From assembly GCF_021295395.1 (NCBI RefSeq), contig NZ_JAIWOU010000001.1:2620501-2684500 (forward strand): 64,000 nt of DNA. The letters are read 5' to 3'. Both the position numbers and the translations under genes were made by a program. The notes under the pieces were generated by a model. That model made no database searches. It was not told where the DNA came from and worked only from the letters and a program-made list of their open reading frames with translations. This stretch comes from Komagataeibacter sp. FNDCR2 (GTDB taxonomy: Bacteria; Pseudomonadota; Alphaproteobacteria; Acetobacterales; Acetobacteraceae). Shown in pieces: positions 17,560 to 26,364 of this stretch; position 1 is the stretch's first letter, and every line of letters begins with the position of its first letter.

Positions 17560-18314
17560 GCGGCCAGGGCGCGCTCGATCGGGTTGTCGGCGCTGACTTC
17601 CAGCACGGCGCGCAGGTCATCGGCGGTCATGCGCGCCTCGAACGCGGGGCCGCCGGGCTGGAACAGGTTCGCGCGTGACAGTGGCCCCGCCATGACCGGG
17701 TCGAAGCCCGCGTCATGGATCAGCCAGCCCGTCGCATACAGCGCCTGCGTGACATTTCCCGCCATGGGCAACCCCATGCGTGGGGGCGGACGCCCGCTCT
17801 GCGCGGCCAGTGTCGTCATGTCCTCGGAATTGAAGGCCCTGACCACCGCGGCCGAGGGAAACAGCGCCTGCGTGGTCAGTCCCGCGCCGTCGCGCTGCGC
17901 CAGACGCCCGATCCTGCCATCGCGCCATGGATAGGGATTGGTGACATCCACCAGCGGGCGGCTGCCCAGCAGCGGCCCGATGCTGTTGCCAAGCTGCGGC
18001 AGCGCGCCATAGGGCACCGCCAGCACGACGACATCCCCGAATTCCACGACCTCCTGCGCGCTGCCCGCGTGGGCGAGGGGGGAGGAGAATCCCGCCGCCC
18101 GTTCTTCCGCATCCCGGCGGTCAAGGGCGGAAAACATGACCTGGTGCCCGGCCTCGATCCATAACCGGCCCAGCGTGCCGCCCACATGCCCCGATCCGAC
18201 CATGCCGATGCGCAGGGGCGTGCGCGCCCGGGCGGCCCGCGGCAGGCTGGCGGGCAGCAGGCTGGCCAGCAGGGCGGTCAGGCCCTGGCGGCGGGTCAGG
18301 TTCAGTGGCGGCAT
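17538..18314 (-). CDS. NAD(P)-binding reductase-like protein with twin-arginine signal
   Basis: 258-residue protein. Residues 1-30 (MPPLNLTRRQGLTALLAS...) look like a Tat signal: Arg8-Arg9, then a hydrophobic stretch and ARA. The rest is a Rossmann fold of the NADPH-dependent F420-reductase/NAD(P)-binding type with MVGSGHVGG (GxGxxG about residues 40-45), VVLAVPYGALP, DVTNPYPWRDG and VVRAFNSED. The frame is open to 18449, but ATG 18314 has GGAG six bases upstream and starts the signal. A dinucleotide-binding protein sent across the membrane folded, with cofactor, is what Tat allows, but the substrate is unknown. The alternative is that the N-terminus is a degenerate signal and the protein is cytoplasmic. 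Confidence 0.75.
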   Translation of the reverse strand: MPPLNLTRRQGLTALLASLLPASLPRAARARTPLRIGMVGSGHVGGTLGRLWIEAGHQVMFSALDRRDAEERAAGFSSPLAHAGSAQEVVEFGDVVVLAVPYGALPQLGNSIGPLLGSRPLVDVTNPYPWRDGRIGRLAQRDGAGLTTQALFPSAAVVRAFNSEDMTTLAAQSGRPPPRMGLPMAGNVTQALYATGWLIHDAGFDPVMAGPLSRANLFQPGGPAFEARMTADDLRAVLEVSADNPIERALAAQFSGGR

Positions 18315-18438
18315 ATATTTCTCCTGTTCATCGGGCTGTGGCGGTATGGCGCGGGATGTTTTATCTGTAGTTTGGTTTTTTGCCGAACTGACCGCTATTA
18401 TATGGCACAGAGCCGGGTAGAGCAGGAGTAACAGCGCC

Positions 18439-18789
18439 ATGACCAACACACCCGATCAGGAGAATGGCGCAGCGGTGGCCCAATCCGCTGTTCCCGACGG
18501 CGTGGCGCATCCTGATGAGGTGCTGCACGAAGCCGCACAGGAAGACGAGGCCGCACAGGCCGCGACCGACGTGCCCGATCCCGGCCCGGTACCCGCCGCC
18601 CGGACACATGTGGTGGTCTCCCCCGACGATGCCGTCGCCACCACGCCGGAGACCGCCATGGCCAGCGTGGCGGGCGTGTTCCGGCCCTATAAGGACACGT
18701 TCCAGCTCATGGGCGCGGTGCTGTTCGTGATGGTGGTGCTGGGCGTGGGGTGGAACGCCATGCATGCATCGGGCATCTGGCCGGAATGA
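18439..18789 (+). CDS. Small tail-anchored acidic membrane protein, unknown
   Basis: 116-residue protein: a long acidic, Ala/Pro-rich, probably disordered N-terminal ~80 residues (many Asp/Glu), then one hydrophobic segment (LMGAVLFVMVVLGVGWNAM) close to the C-terminus. It has no signal peptide, which suggests a tail-anchored inner-membrane protein with its acidic part in the cytoplasm. I recognise no family. ATG 18439 follows GAGCAGGAG. Codon bias matches the neighbours. It stands alone, divergent from the Tat-signal protein. Confidence 0.65.
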   Translation: MTNTPDQENGAAVAQSAVPDGVAHPDEVLHEAAQEDEAAQAATDVPDPGPVPAARTHVVVSPDDAVATTPETAMASVAGVFRPYKDTFQLMGAVLFVMVVLGVGWNAMHASGIWPE

Positions 18790-18796
18790 TCCCGTT

Positions 18797-18846
18797 TTAT
18801 GAAGTAGTTTGAAAATAAGTAATTAATATAAAAAGTAAAAGTTTTC
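18797..18846 (-). repeat. AT-rich element, partial copy C
   Basis: Only the left end of copy B is recognisable here: aagtagtttgaaaata, an AT-rich spacer, then gtaaaagtttt. The two internal hairpins are missing. Like the full copies it lies between convergent genes (18439-18789 plus; 18920-19753 minus). Probably a decayed or truncated copy. Confidence 0.55.
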
Positions 18847-18919
18847 ATCCATGCGTTATTCGGCAAGAAATCTCCAAAAGTCGTCTGTCCGGCCCTGAGC
18901 GACGCTGGAAGTCGCCTTG

Positions 18920-19753
18920 TCAGGGAAGTGCCAGCCGTACCGAGACCGGGCAGTGGTCGGACAGGCGTGCGCTCGGCCCGTCCGCGCGGTAGAGCATGAC
19001 CCGCAGGCTGTCGGGTTGCAGCCAGCCGCGTGCGGCCCCACCCAGAATGATATGGTCGATAAAATAACTGCCCTGCCCGCAGGGGCTGGCATGGCCTGCG
19101 GTGGCGAGTGTCAGCGGGCCGTTTTCCGCCAGCATGCGCAGGGCCGGGTCATCCGGGGCCAGCAGGCGGTTGAAGTCGCCCAGCACGGCAAAGGCTTCCC
19201 CCTCATCCTGCCGCTCCAGAATCCAGTCCTGGATCACGGCCATCTGCCGCAGCAGCGTAAGACAGGCCGGTTTGCGCTCACGCGGCCCGGAATCGCGGCA
19301 TCCGGCCTTGAGATGGATGACGAGCAGCCGCAGCCTGTCCGGCCCGGTACCAATGCTCAGATCCAGCCCTGAACGCAGATGGCGCGGCGCATCGGGGGGA
19401 TAGACATCCAGCGCCGTGACATCGGGGTGGCGTTCCACGCTCAGCCCGGAACGGATGGCGAGCGCCACCTTCTGCACCACCTGGTCGCCTGAAATGATGA
19501 TGTGATAGGCCGGGGCGGGAAACAGGCGGGCGGCAAGGGCGGCGGTGTCGATTTCCTCAAGCGCCACAATATCCGGGGCCAGCCTGCGGGCGTACTGCGC
19601 CAGCCGGTCCAGTTCCGCGGGTGTGCGTGGCGTGACATCCGCGGGCAGCGCCGCGTCACCCTGCGCGCGGGCTGTCAGCCAGTCGAGGTTCCATGTGGAA
19701 AGTTTAAGGCTGCCCGCCGCCTGCGGGGCACCGGCGGGCAGGGCCAGCAACAT
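18920..19753 (-). CDS. Secreted endonuclease/exonuclease/phosphatase-family protein
   Basis: Member of the EEP fold (DNase I, AP endonuclease, sphingomyelinase, inositol phosphatase type). Metal and catalytic landmarks are in order: STWNLDWL (Asn), ALEEID (Glu), HLKAGC (His), GDFNR (Asp, Asn), and SDHCPV (Asp-His) near the end. The N-terminus is hydrophobic (MLLALPAGAPQAAG), suggesting export. Start is uncertain: ATG 19753 gives 277 residues with a short signal; in-frame starts up to 19909 exist but would overlap the carbonic anhydrase gene, whose stop is at 19794. Substrate (DNA, phospholipid, other phosphodiester) cannot be told. Confidence 0.8.
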   Translation of the reverse strand: MLLALPAGAPQAAGSLKLSTWNLDWLTARAQGDAALPADVTPRTPAELDRLAQYARRLAPDIVALEEIDTAALAARLFPAPAYHIIISGDQVVQKVALAIRSGLSVERHPDVTALDVYPPDAPRHLRSGLDLSIGTGPDRLRLLVIHLKAGCRDSGPRERKPACLTLLRQMAVIQDWILERQDEGEAFAVLGDFNRLLAPDDPALRMLAENGPLTLATAGHASPCGQGSYFIDHIILGGAARGWLQPDSLRVMLYRADGPSARLSDHCPVSVRLALP

Positions 19754-19793
19754 GGACAGGCATACTGGCCCCCACCACCGCCCGCCGCCAGCT

Positions 19794-20483
19794 TCAGTCC
19801 GTGGTCGGCCTGTCGGTCTGCGCCTGAAGGGCCGCGATGGCTTCATCCACATGGATGAACCTGCGGGACGCTTCATCCAGGACCACCACTTCCCCGCTTG
19901 CGATATCATAGAACCATCCCTGCAACGTCAGGGTGCCACGGGCAACCCCTGCCGCCACGGCGGGATGCGTGCGCAGATGGGCGATCTGGAGCTGTACGTT
20001 CTGCTCGGACAGGCTGCGCACGGTGGCGGGGCCGGCATCCGATGCCTCAAGAACGGCGCGCGCGGCTTCGGCATTGCGCAGCCAGCTTGCCACGGTGGGC
20101 ATCCTGTTCAGCTTGCTGGGGTCGGGATCCAGCAGGGCCTGCATCGCGCCGCAGTTGGAATGACCGCAGACGATGATGTGCGAAACCTTGAGCGCGCTTA
20201 CGGCATATTCGATGGCGGATGACACGCCGCCCAGCATTTCCCCATAGGCGGGCACGATATTGCCGATGTTGCGCAGCACGAACAGGTCGCCCGGCTGGGT
20301 CTGGGTAATCATGCTGGGGTTCACCCGGCTGTCGGCGCAGGCGATGAACAGCGTATCGGGGGACTGGCTTTCGGCCAGGCTGGCGAACAGTTCACGGTTC
20401 TGGGGAAAGACTTCCGTATTGAAGCGCTCTACACCGCGCAGGAGATCAATGAGGGTATCCCGGGCAGTATTGGTATCGGCCAT
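19794..20483 (-). CDS. can: Beta-class carbonic anhydrase
   Basis: Zinc enzyme interconverting CO2 and bicarbonate; supplies bicarbonate to carboxylases such as acetyl-CoA carboxylase, whose alpha subunit is in this window. 229 residues. Zinc ligands Cys49 and Asp51 in CADSR, His108 and Cys111 in HSNCGA; the Asp-Arg pair of the active site is intact. RNIGNIVP and the C-terminal GWFYDIASGEV fit the family. Followed at 41 bases by the EEP-family gene. Confidence 0.95.
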   Translation of the reverse strand: MADTNTARDTLIDLLRGVERFNTEVFPQNRELFASLAESQSPDTLFIACADSRVNPSMITQTQPGDLFVLRNIGNIVPAYGEMLGGVSSAIEYAVSALKVSHIIVCGHSNCGAMQALLDPDPSKLNRMPTVASWLRNAEAARAVLEASDAGPATVRSLSEQNVQLQIAHLRTHPAVAAGVARGTLTLQGWFYDIASGEVVVLDEASRRFIHVDEAIAALQAQTDRPTTD

Positions 20484-20777
20484 CGTAAAATCCTGTCACC
20501 TGAATATCCAGACATGGGGAAGAAACCACGTTGTGCAACAGAACTGGTGCGGCACCCGGTGGCCCGGTCTGGATCTTTCTCCGTCTATATCATGGAAACA
20601 CCTGTCCGCCACAAATGTTTCTTGGTTACGTATGATGGAAATACTAAGTAACCGCAATATAGTTAATAAATATTCACTTTCTGTATTGAAACACTGGCAA
20701 CGCACCCCGCGTACAGCACAACGGCGCGGCCAGGGACCGCGCCGTTGCATGCTGCCGGGGGGCGGGATAATGCCTGC
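20484..20777. other. Intergenic region between can and alaS
   Basis: 294 bases without a supported gene. It holds the promoter region of can (minus strand) and the 3' region of alaS. An inverted repeat caacggcgcgg/ccgcgccgttg (about 20719-20747) lies just after the alaS stop and probably ends its transcript, though no T-run follows it. The stretch 20600-20700 is clearly richer in AT. Confidence 0.5.
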
Positions 20778-23429
20778 TCAGCCCGCAACCGCCTGCCGCA
20801 GGGCGTCGCGCACGGCGTCCAGCGCGGCCGCGACCTTGCCAATATCGGGGCCACCGGCCTGCGCCATGTCGCGTCGGCCACCGCCGCCCTTGCCCCCCAT
20901 GGCGGCACTCGCCGCGCGTACCAGGGCCACGGCATCGACCCGTTCGGCCAGATCGGGGGTGGCGGCGACCACGATGCTGCCCTTGCCATCAGCAGTGGAA
21001 ATCAGGGCAATGACGCCCGAGCCGATTTCCGTGCGCAGGGAGTCCGCCAGCGGCTTGAGTTCCTTGGGCGGCAGTTCGCCCACATTGCGCGCGTCAAGCC
21101 GGATACCGTTGATTTCCTCCACCGTCGTGGCGGCCTGACTGCCCGAGGCCAGCTTGCGCTGCAGGTCGGAAATCTGGCGTTCCATGACCTTGCGCTCATC
21201 CAGCAGCACCGCAAGGCGCTCGGGCGCTTCCGCGGGCGGAACCCGCAGCATCGCGGCCATCTGGACCAGACGCTCTTCCGTGGCGATGGTCGCACTTTCT
21301 GCCGCGCGGCCCGTCACCGCCTCGATACGGCGCACGCCCGATGAGACGCCACTTTCCGATGTGATGCGGAACAGCCCGATATCGCCCGTGCGGCGCACAT
21401 GGGTGCCCCCGCACAGTTCGATCGACCATCCGGCGCGGCCTTCCTCCGGCGCGCCCATGGAGACCACGCGCACCTCATCGCCATATTTCTCACCAAACAG
21501 GGCCATCGCGCCGTGTTCAATGGCTTCTTCCGGCGTCATGTGGCGCGTGGTCACTTCCGTGTTTTCACGGATGCGGGCATTGACCTCGGCCTCGATGCTG
21601 GCCAGTTCCTCGGGCGTGATGGGGCGGGGCTGGCTTACGTCAAAGCGCAGGCGGTCGGGGGCGTTCAGGCTGCCCTTCTGGGTCACATGCGCGCCCAGGC
21701 GGCGGCGCAGGGCCTCGTGCAGCAGGTGGGTGGCGGAATGGTGTGCGCGGATGGCGCTGCGGCGGGCATGGTCAACCTGCGCCGTGACCGCCATGCCCGG
21801 GCGGATCGTACCTTCGATGACCGTGCCGTAATGCACCATCAGGTCGCCCAGCTTCTTTTGCGTATCGGTGACGGCCACGTGCAGGCCGGGCGCGGTGATG
21901 GTGCCGGTATCGCCCACCTGGCCACCGCTTTCGCCATAGAAGGGGGTCTGGTTCAGCAGCAGCGCCACCTTCGTGCCGGGGCCTGCCGCGTCCACCTGCG
22001 CGTTGTCCACGATGACGGTCTGGACCTCGGCATCCGATGTTTCGGTGGTGTAGCCCAGGAACTCGGTCGCGCCGAAGGTGTCACGCGCCTCGAACCACAC
22101 GGTTTCGGTCGCGCTGTCGCCCGATCCGCTCCAGGCCGCGCGCGCGCGTTTGCGCTGCACGTCCATGGCCTCGTTGAATCCGGCCACATCCACGTCATGG
22201 CTGGTGCCGCGCAGGGCATCCTGCGTCAGGTCCAGGGGGAAGCCGAAGGTATCGTACAGCCTGAACGCGACATCGCCCGGCAGGGGCGCGCCGTCGCCCA
22301 GCCGCTCCGTCTCGTCCGCCAGCAGCGACAGGCCGCGGTCGAGCATCGCCTTGAAGCGTTCTTCCTCGCCGCGCATCGTCTCCTCGATCAGGGCGCGGGC
22401 GTGCACCAGTTCGGGATAGGCCTCGCCCATCTGGCGGATCAGGGCGGGGACCAGACGGTAGAAGGTCGGTTCCGTCGTGCCCATCATGTGCAGGTGGCGC
22501 ATGGCGCGGCGCATGATGCGGCGCAGGACGTAACCCCGCCCGTCCTTGGACGGCAGCACGCCATCGGCGATCAGGAAGGATGTGGAGCGCAGGTGGTCGG
22601 CCACCACGCGGTGGCTGGCGTTGAACGGGCCATCGGGCTCCTGCCCCGTCACCTCGGCCGAGGCGAGGATCAGGGCGCGGAAGGTGTCGATGTCATAATT
22701 GTCGCGCTTGCCCTGCAAGATGGCGGCGAAGCGTTCCAGCCCCAGCCCGGTATCGATGGACGGGCGCGGTAGGGGCGAGCGCGTGCCGGGCGGGTTTTCG
22801 AAATACTGCATGAACACGAGGTTCCAGATCTCGGTAAACCTGTCGCCGTCCTCATCGGGGGAGCCGGGCGGGCCGCCGGCCACTTCGGGGCCGTGGTCGT
22901 AGAATATCTCGGAACACGGGCCGCACGGGCCGGTATCGCCCATGCGCCAGAAATTGTCGGATGTGGGAATACGGATGATCCTGTCATCCGGCAGGCCCGC
23001 GATCCTGCGCCACAGGCTGGCGGCTTCCTCATCATCGGCATAGACCGTCGTGAGCAGCCTGTCCCGGGACAGGCCGAAGGTGCCGGTGACCAGATTCCAT
23101 GCCAGCTCGATGGCTTCCGCCTTGAAATAGTCCCCGAACGAGAAGTTGCCCATCATCTCGAAAAAGGTGTGATGCCGGGCGGTGTAGCCCACATTGTCCA
23201 GGTCGTTGTGCTTGCCGCCCGCGCGGACCACCTTCTGGGCGGTGGTGGCGCGGGAATAGGGGCGCGTTTCCTGCCCGGTGAACACGTTCTTGAACTGCAC
23301 CATACCAGCATTGGTAAACAGCAGTGTCGGATCGTTGTGCGGCACCAGGGACGAGGACGGCACGATCTGATGCCCATTCCCGGCAAAATAGTCGAGGAAG
23401 GTGGCACGAATGTCGTTGGTTGTGGGCAT
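20778..23429 (-). CDS. alaS: Alanine--tRNA ligase
   Basis: Class II synthetase that charges tRNA-Ala and edits mischarged Ser/Gly. 883 residues, the normal length. The catalytic core begins [13 protein letters not shown] and contains [17 protein letters not shown]. The editing site zinc ligands are in [11 protein letters not shown] and [12 protein letters not shown]. The C-terminal domain ends with the Gly-rich [16 protein letters not shown]. The frame extends upstream to a GTG at 23486, but ATG 23429 fits the family start; its ribosome site is weak. Divergent from tenA. Confidence 0.97.
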   Translation of the reverse strand: MPTTNDIRATFLDYFAGNGHQIVPSSSLVPHNDPTLLFTNAGMVQFKNVFTGQETRPYSRATTAQKVVRAGGKHNDLDNVGYTARHHTFFEMMGNFSFGDYFKAEAIELAWNLVTGTFGLSRDRLLTTVYADDEEAASLWRRIAGLPDDRIIRIPTSDNFWRMGDTGPCGPCSEIFYDHGPEVAGGPPGSPDEDGDRFTEIWNLVFMQYFENPPGTRSPLPRPSIDTGLGLERFAAILQGKRDNYDIDTFRALILASAEVTGQEPDGPFNASHRVVADHLRSTSFLIADGVLPSKDGRGYVLRRIMRRAMRHLHMMGTTEPTFYRLVPALIRQMGEAYPELVHARALIEETMRGEEERFKAMLDRGLSLLADETERLGDGAPLPGDVAFRLYDTFGFPLDLTQDALRGTSHDVDVAGFNEAMDVQRKRARAAWSGSGDSATETVWFEARDTFGATEFLGYTTETSDAEVQTVIVDNAQVDAAGPGTKVALLLNQTPFYGESGGQVGDTGTITAPGLHVAVTDTQKKLGDLMVHYGTVIEGTIRPGMAVTAQVDHARRSAIRAHHSATHLLHEALRRRLGAHVTQKGSLNAPDRLRFDVSQPRPITPEELASIEAEVNARIRENTEVTTRHMTPEEAIEHGAMALFGEKYGDEVRVVSMGAPEEGRAGWSIELCGGTHVRRTGDIGLFRITSESGVSSGVRRIEAVTGRAAESATIATEERLVQMAAMLRVPPAEAPERLAVLLDERKVMERQISDLQRKLASGSQAATTVEEINGIRLDARNVGELPPKELKPLADSLRTEIGSGVIALISTADGKGSIVVAATPDLAERVDAVALVRAASAAMGGKGGGGRRDMAQAGGPDIGKVAAALDAVRDALRQAVAG

Positions 23430-23598
23430 GGCGGGAGACAGACGATCCTGTATTGAAGATATAGATATAAAACCGGATTCACTCACCTAGCGCAGCTAGC
23501 ACCAGACCGGAAGTACGAACATGCGTGTTCTGCCATATGGCCGGTGCGTGACGGACCGGGTGCGTGACCCGAAATGGACGGACGGGAAGGAATACGGG

Positions 23599-24300
23599 AT
23601 GCACGACTGGCAGGCGGAGCGGGACTGGCCACTTCTGACGCAGGGGCTGGCGGGGCGGTTGCGCAATGACTGCATGGTGCAATGGCTGGAGTTTGTACAC
23701 CATCCCTTTGTCAAAAGCGTGGGGGACGGCACGCTGGCGCCCGGGGCGTTCAGGAATTTCCTGATCCAGGATTACCTGTACCTGATTCAGTATGCCCGTG
23801 CGTGCGCGGTCGCGGTCCATAAATCGGACACGGTGGCGGGCATGCGGCACGCGGCCCATCTCCTGTCGGGCATACTCAATACCGAACTGTCGATGCATGT
23901 GGCGTATTGCGCCGGATGGGGGATAGACGAAGCGGCGCTGGAACAGGCGGAGGAGTCGCTGGAGTTACTTGCCTACAGCCGCTTTATACTCGATCGCGCG
24001 CTGACGGGCGACCTGCTTGACCTGCTGGTGACAATGGCCCCCTGCCTGATCGGCTATGCGGAACTCGGCGCGCGCCTGCATGCGGATCCGGCCACGAAGC
24101 GGGAGGGGAATCCCTACTGGTCATGGATCGCGCTGTACGGTGGGGCGGAGTACACGGAACTGGTGGAAGAGGGTATCCATCGGCTGGAACAGGTGGGCGC
24201 GGCCTGTGGCGCGCAGGCGCGCTACCCGGTCTTGCTGGGGGAATTCGCAACCTCGGTCCGGTTGGAAACCGCGTTCTGGGCCACCGCGCGCCCGGCGTGA
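23599..24300 (+). CDS. tenA: TenA family thiaminase II / aminopyrimidine aminohydrolase
   Basis: Helical enzyme hydrolysing aminopyrimidine products of thiamin breakdown to HMP for salvage. 233 residues: FVHHPFVKSVGDGTL near the start, FLIQDYLYLIQYARA, ILNTELSMHVAY (Glu and His positions) and the catalytic cysteine in MAPCLIGYAELG, with the usual C-terminal Tyr/Glu stretch. The frame opens at 23521, but ATG 23599 has GGGAAGG eight bases upstream and starts at the family N-terminus. I looked for a TPP riboswitch in the 5' region and saw none. The 3' end overlaps the convergent GtrA-like gene by 79 bases. Confidence 0.93.
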   Translation: MHDWQAERDWPLLTQGLAGRLRNDCMVQWLEFVHHPFVKSVGDGTLAPGAFRNFLIQDYLYLIQYARACAVAVHKSDTVAGMRHAAHLLSGILNTELSMHVAYCAGWGIDEAALEQAEESLELLAYSRFILDRALTGDLLDLLVTMAPCLIGYAELGARLHADPATKREGNPYWSWIALYGGAEYTELVEEGIHRLEQVGAACGAQARYPVLLGEFATSVRLETAFWATARPA

Positions 24301-24740
24301 AATGGCAGGATGGTGGCCCCTTTGCCCGGGGCCGGGGGGGCGTTGAAAACGTGCTTCCGGCTGATATGGAAGTTCGCCATCATTCCCGTCGCGGCACCCG
24401 CCGCGAGCGCCAGCACGGGATAGGCCTTGAAGACCGGCGAGAGATGGAACAGCGTGAACACGCAGCCCCGGTTCAGGAAAAACCCCAGTGAGTTACCGGC
24501 CAGAAACCGCAGCCACTGGATAATGAAATGATGCTGGTTGCCAGCCTTGCGGAATGTCCATAGCCGGTTGATCAGCCAGTTGATCGAAGCGGCGATGAAA
24601 TAGGCCGAGATCGTCGCGATGGTCAGCCCCACGACGGGCCGGAGCGTGTAAACGGCAGTCGTGTCCCAACCCAGCCCCAGCAAGCCTACAATGCCGAATT
24701 TCAGGAATTGTATGGCTTTCTCATGGGGGGATGCGGACAA
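24222..24740 (-). CDS. GtrA-like membrane protein
   Basis: 172-residue integral membrane protein with four hydrophobic segments, matching the GtrA family, often involved in flipping polyprenyl-linked sugars or in surface polysaccharide decoration. Family marks: FLKFGIVGLLGLGWDTT at the N-terminus, NWLINRLWTFR, and NFHISRKHVF after the last helix. The start is TTG 24740 with AAAGGA six bases upstream; no ATG fits without losing the first helix. About 40 hydrophilic residues follow the last helix and lie in the overlap with tenA, so the true C-terminus may have extended by loss of an earlier stop. Confidence 0.85.
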   Translation of the reverse strand: MSASPHEKAIQFLKFGIVGLLGLGWDTTAVYTLRPVVGLTIATISAYFIAASINWLINRLWTFRKAGNQHHFIIQWLRFLAGNSLGFFLNRGCVFTLFHLSPVFKAYPVLALAAGAATGMMANFHISRKHVFNAPPAPGKGATILPFHAGRAVAQNAVSNRTEVANSPSKTG

Positions 24741-24851
24741 GACATTTCCTTTCGCCTGCCGTTGGGGACAGGGTGTCGAAAAAATGCGTAACGAATTCTT
24801 CCATGCCCGGCGGGCACCCTTGGCAGGATAGGGGATCTGAAATCAAAAGAC

Positions 24852-24884
24852 AAAAAAGGGAGCAGTCACCCGCTCCCTTTTTTT
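24852..24884 (-). terminator. Terminator of the third OmpA-type gene
   Basis: Stem aaaaaagggagc (24852-24863) with gctcccttttttt (24872-24884), 8-base loop. On the minus strand this is a GC stem followed by six T, ten bases after the stop. It can also work in the opposite direction. Confidence 0.9.
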
Positions 24885-24893
24885 CAGGCCGGA

Positions 24894-26003
24894 TCAGTGC
24901 AGGATGATCTCGACGCGACGGTTCTGGGGCTCACGCGTGTCGGGGCCTGTGGGCACCAGCGGGTGGGCTTCGCCATAACCATGGATGTCGATCGCGTTGG
25001 CGGGCACGCCGTCACGGATCAGTTCGGCCTTCACGCTGTCCGCGCGGCGCAGGGACAGGCCAAGGTTGTATTTCTCACCACGCGGGCCGGGATGGGCGGC
25101 GGAGTTATCGGTGTAACCGTTAACCTCGATGCGGGTGGTCTGGATGTGGGTGGACGCCTGCGCGGCCTCGGCCACGATCTCACGCGCACGCCCGGTCAGC
25201 GCCGCGCCGTCCCAGTCGAAAAACACCAGGTAGGTGCGGGCGGCTGTCGGCGCGGGCGGCACCACGGCGGGAGCCGGCGGCGGCGGCGGCGGCGCGTTGT
25301 TGAACGCGTAGCGGACACCTACGATGAACTGGTGGTTGAAGCGGTGATCGAAGCTCGCATGGCCGTCACCCGCGGTGAAGTTGCCCATGGTGAAGGACTG
25401 CGGCTGGCCGATCATGCGGTATTCGGTGGTCATCTGCAGGCCCGGCACGCCCGGGATGTCGTAGGCCGCACCGACGATGCCCTGATAGGCGAAGCCGCCC
25501 TTGGTGCCGCTCAGGCTGCGGGCGCCGGACGGGTTGTTCGCGCCAACGGTGATGTTGTGGTCACCCTGCCACAGGTAGCCGGCACCCACACCGACGAACG
25601 GCGTGACGGGCACATCGATGCTGAACAGGCGCTTCAGGTCGATGTCATACAGGACATTGACGAAACCGCCATAGGAGCGGTCGCTGCCCTTGTCGCCACG
25701 GGACTTGCTGTAGATCTCGGACCAGTTGTAATCGCCCTCGACTTCCGCGCGCAGGCCGTTGCCGAAGCCCCAGCCGACCGCGCCGAAGCCGGTCCAGCCA
25801 TGGCGGTGGCCCAGCTTTTCACGGCCCGGCTCACCGGGAACACCGGCACCGGAATTGGTGTCGGCGAAGTGCCCGTGCTGGGTCTGGGTCAGGTTGTAAC
25901 CGCCGCCGATATCGACATACGGGCCGGTGATGGTCGTGGCCTTGGCTGCGAACGGTGTCGCTGCCAGCAGACTGGTCGCCAGCAGAGCAGAGCGGAGACG
26001 CAT
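24894..26003 (-). CDS. OmpA-family outer membrane protein, paralogue 1
   Basis: 369-residue precursor. Signal peptide at residues 1-23 (MRLRSALLATSLLAAT...KA). Then a beta-barrel domain beginning GPYVDIGGGYNLTQTQ with alternating aromatic/hydrophobic strands, a PPPPPPAPAVVPP linker near residue 245, and a C-terminal OmpA/MotB-like peptidoglycan-binding domain (TYLVFFDWDGAALT..., NGYTDNSA, LSLRRADSVKAELI, NRRVEIIL). It anchors the outer membrane to the wall and may be a small porin. It differs from the next paralogue at only two residues (Ser5/Ala5 and one Ser/Asn). ATG 26003 with AAGGA upstream is chosen to match its paralogues; an ATG six codons earlier (26021) exists. Confidence 0.92.
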   Translation of the reverse strand: MRLRSALLATSLLAATPFAAKATTITGPYVDIGGGYNLTQTQHGHFADTNSGAGVPGEPGREKLGHRHGWTGFGAVGWGFGNGLRAEVEGDYNWSEIYSKSRGDKGSDRSYGGFVNVLYDIDLKRLFSIDVPVTPFVGVGAGYLWQGDHNITVGANNPSGARSLSGTKGGFAYQGIVGAAYDIPGVPGLQMTTEYRMIGQPQSFTMGNFTAGDGHASFDHRFNHQFIVGVRYAFNNAPPPPPPAPAVVPPAPTAARTYLVFFDWDGAALTGRAREIVAEAAQASTHIQTTRIEVNGYTDNSAAHPGPRGEKYNLGLSLRRADSVKAELIRDGVPANAIDIHGYGEAHPLVPTGPDTREPQNRRVEIILH

Positions 26004-26364
26004 AAGATCATCCTTCCTCATGTTATTACTTCTTTGTAAACCACATCTTTCCAATGATGCGAAGATTAATCCATCTGCCATCCCAAACACAGCATGCTTC
26101 CTGTGGTTCCGTCCCGTCCGCCATTCATGAACGGCAGAAAGGTGACACTGTGGCGCGAGGCGGTGGAGTAAGAGTTTTTTATATTTAATAACAAGTTACT
26201 AAATGGGGAATATCGTTGTGGAAACAACAATGTAATAAAAGATTTAGAGTATTTTGTGGCAAAAAAAACACAAATTGCCTTGTACACATGCGGGGGCGGG
26301 AAACATTAGGCAATAAAAAAGGGGAGCACATCGTGCTCCCCTTTCCGGTAACGGGTCGGCCGGA
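26004..26364. promoter_or_regulatory. AT-rich spacer between OmpA paralogues 2 and 1
   Basis: 361 bases without a gene. It carries the terminator of paralogue 2 at its right end and must contain the promoter of paralogue 1. The stretch 26160-26290 is far more AT-rich than the coding DNA around it and has a small inverted repeat gttgt/acaac at 26215-26228. It shares no visible similarity with the leader of paralogue 2, although the coding regions are nearly identical. Confidence 0.5.
26315..26345 (-). terminator. Terminator of OmpA paralogue 2
   Basis: Stem aaaaggggagcac pairs with gtgctcccctttt around the loop atc; on the minus strand a T-run follows. It lies about 20 bases after the stop codon. 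Confidence 0.88.

Noticed and set aside
23430-23598. TPP riboswitch upstream of tenA
   Set aside because: None of the conserved THI-box segments are visible in the leader.
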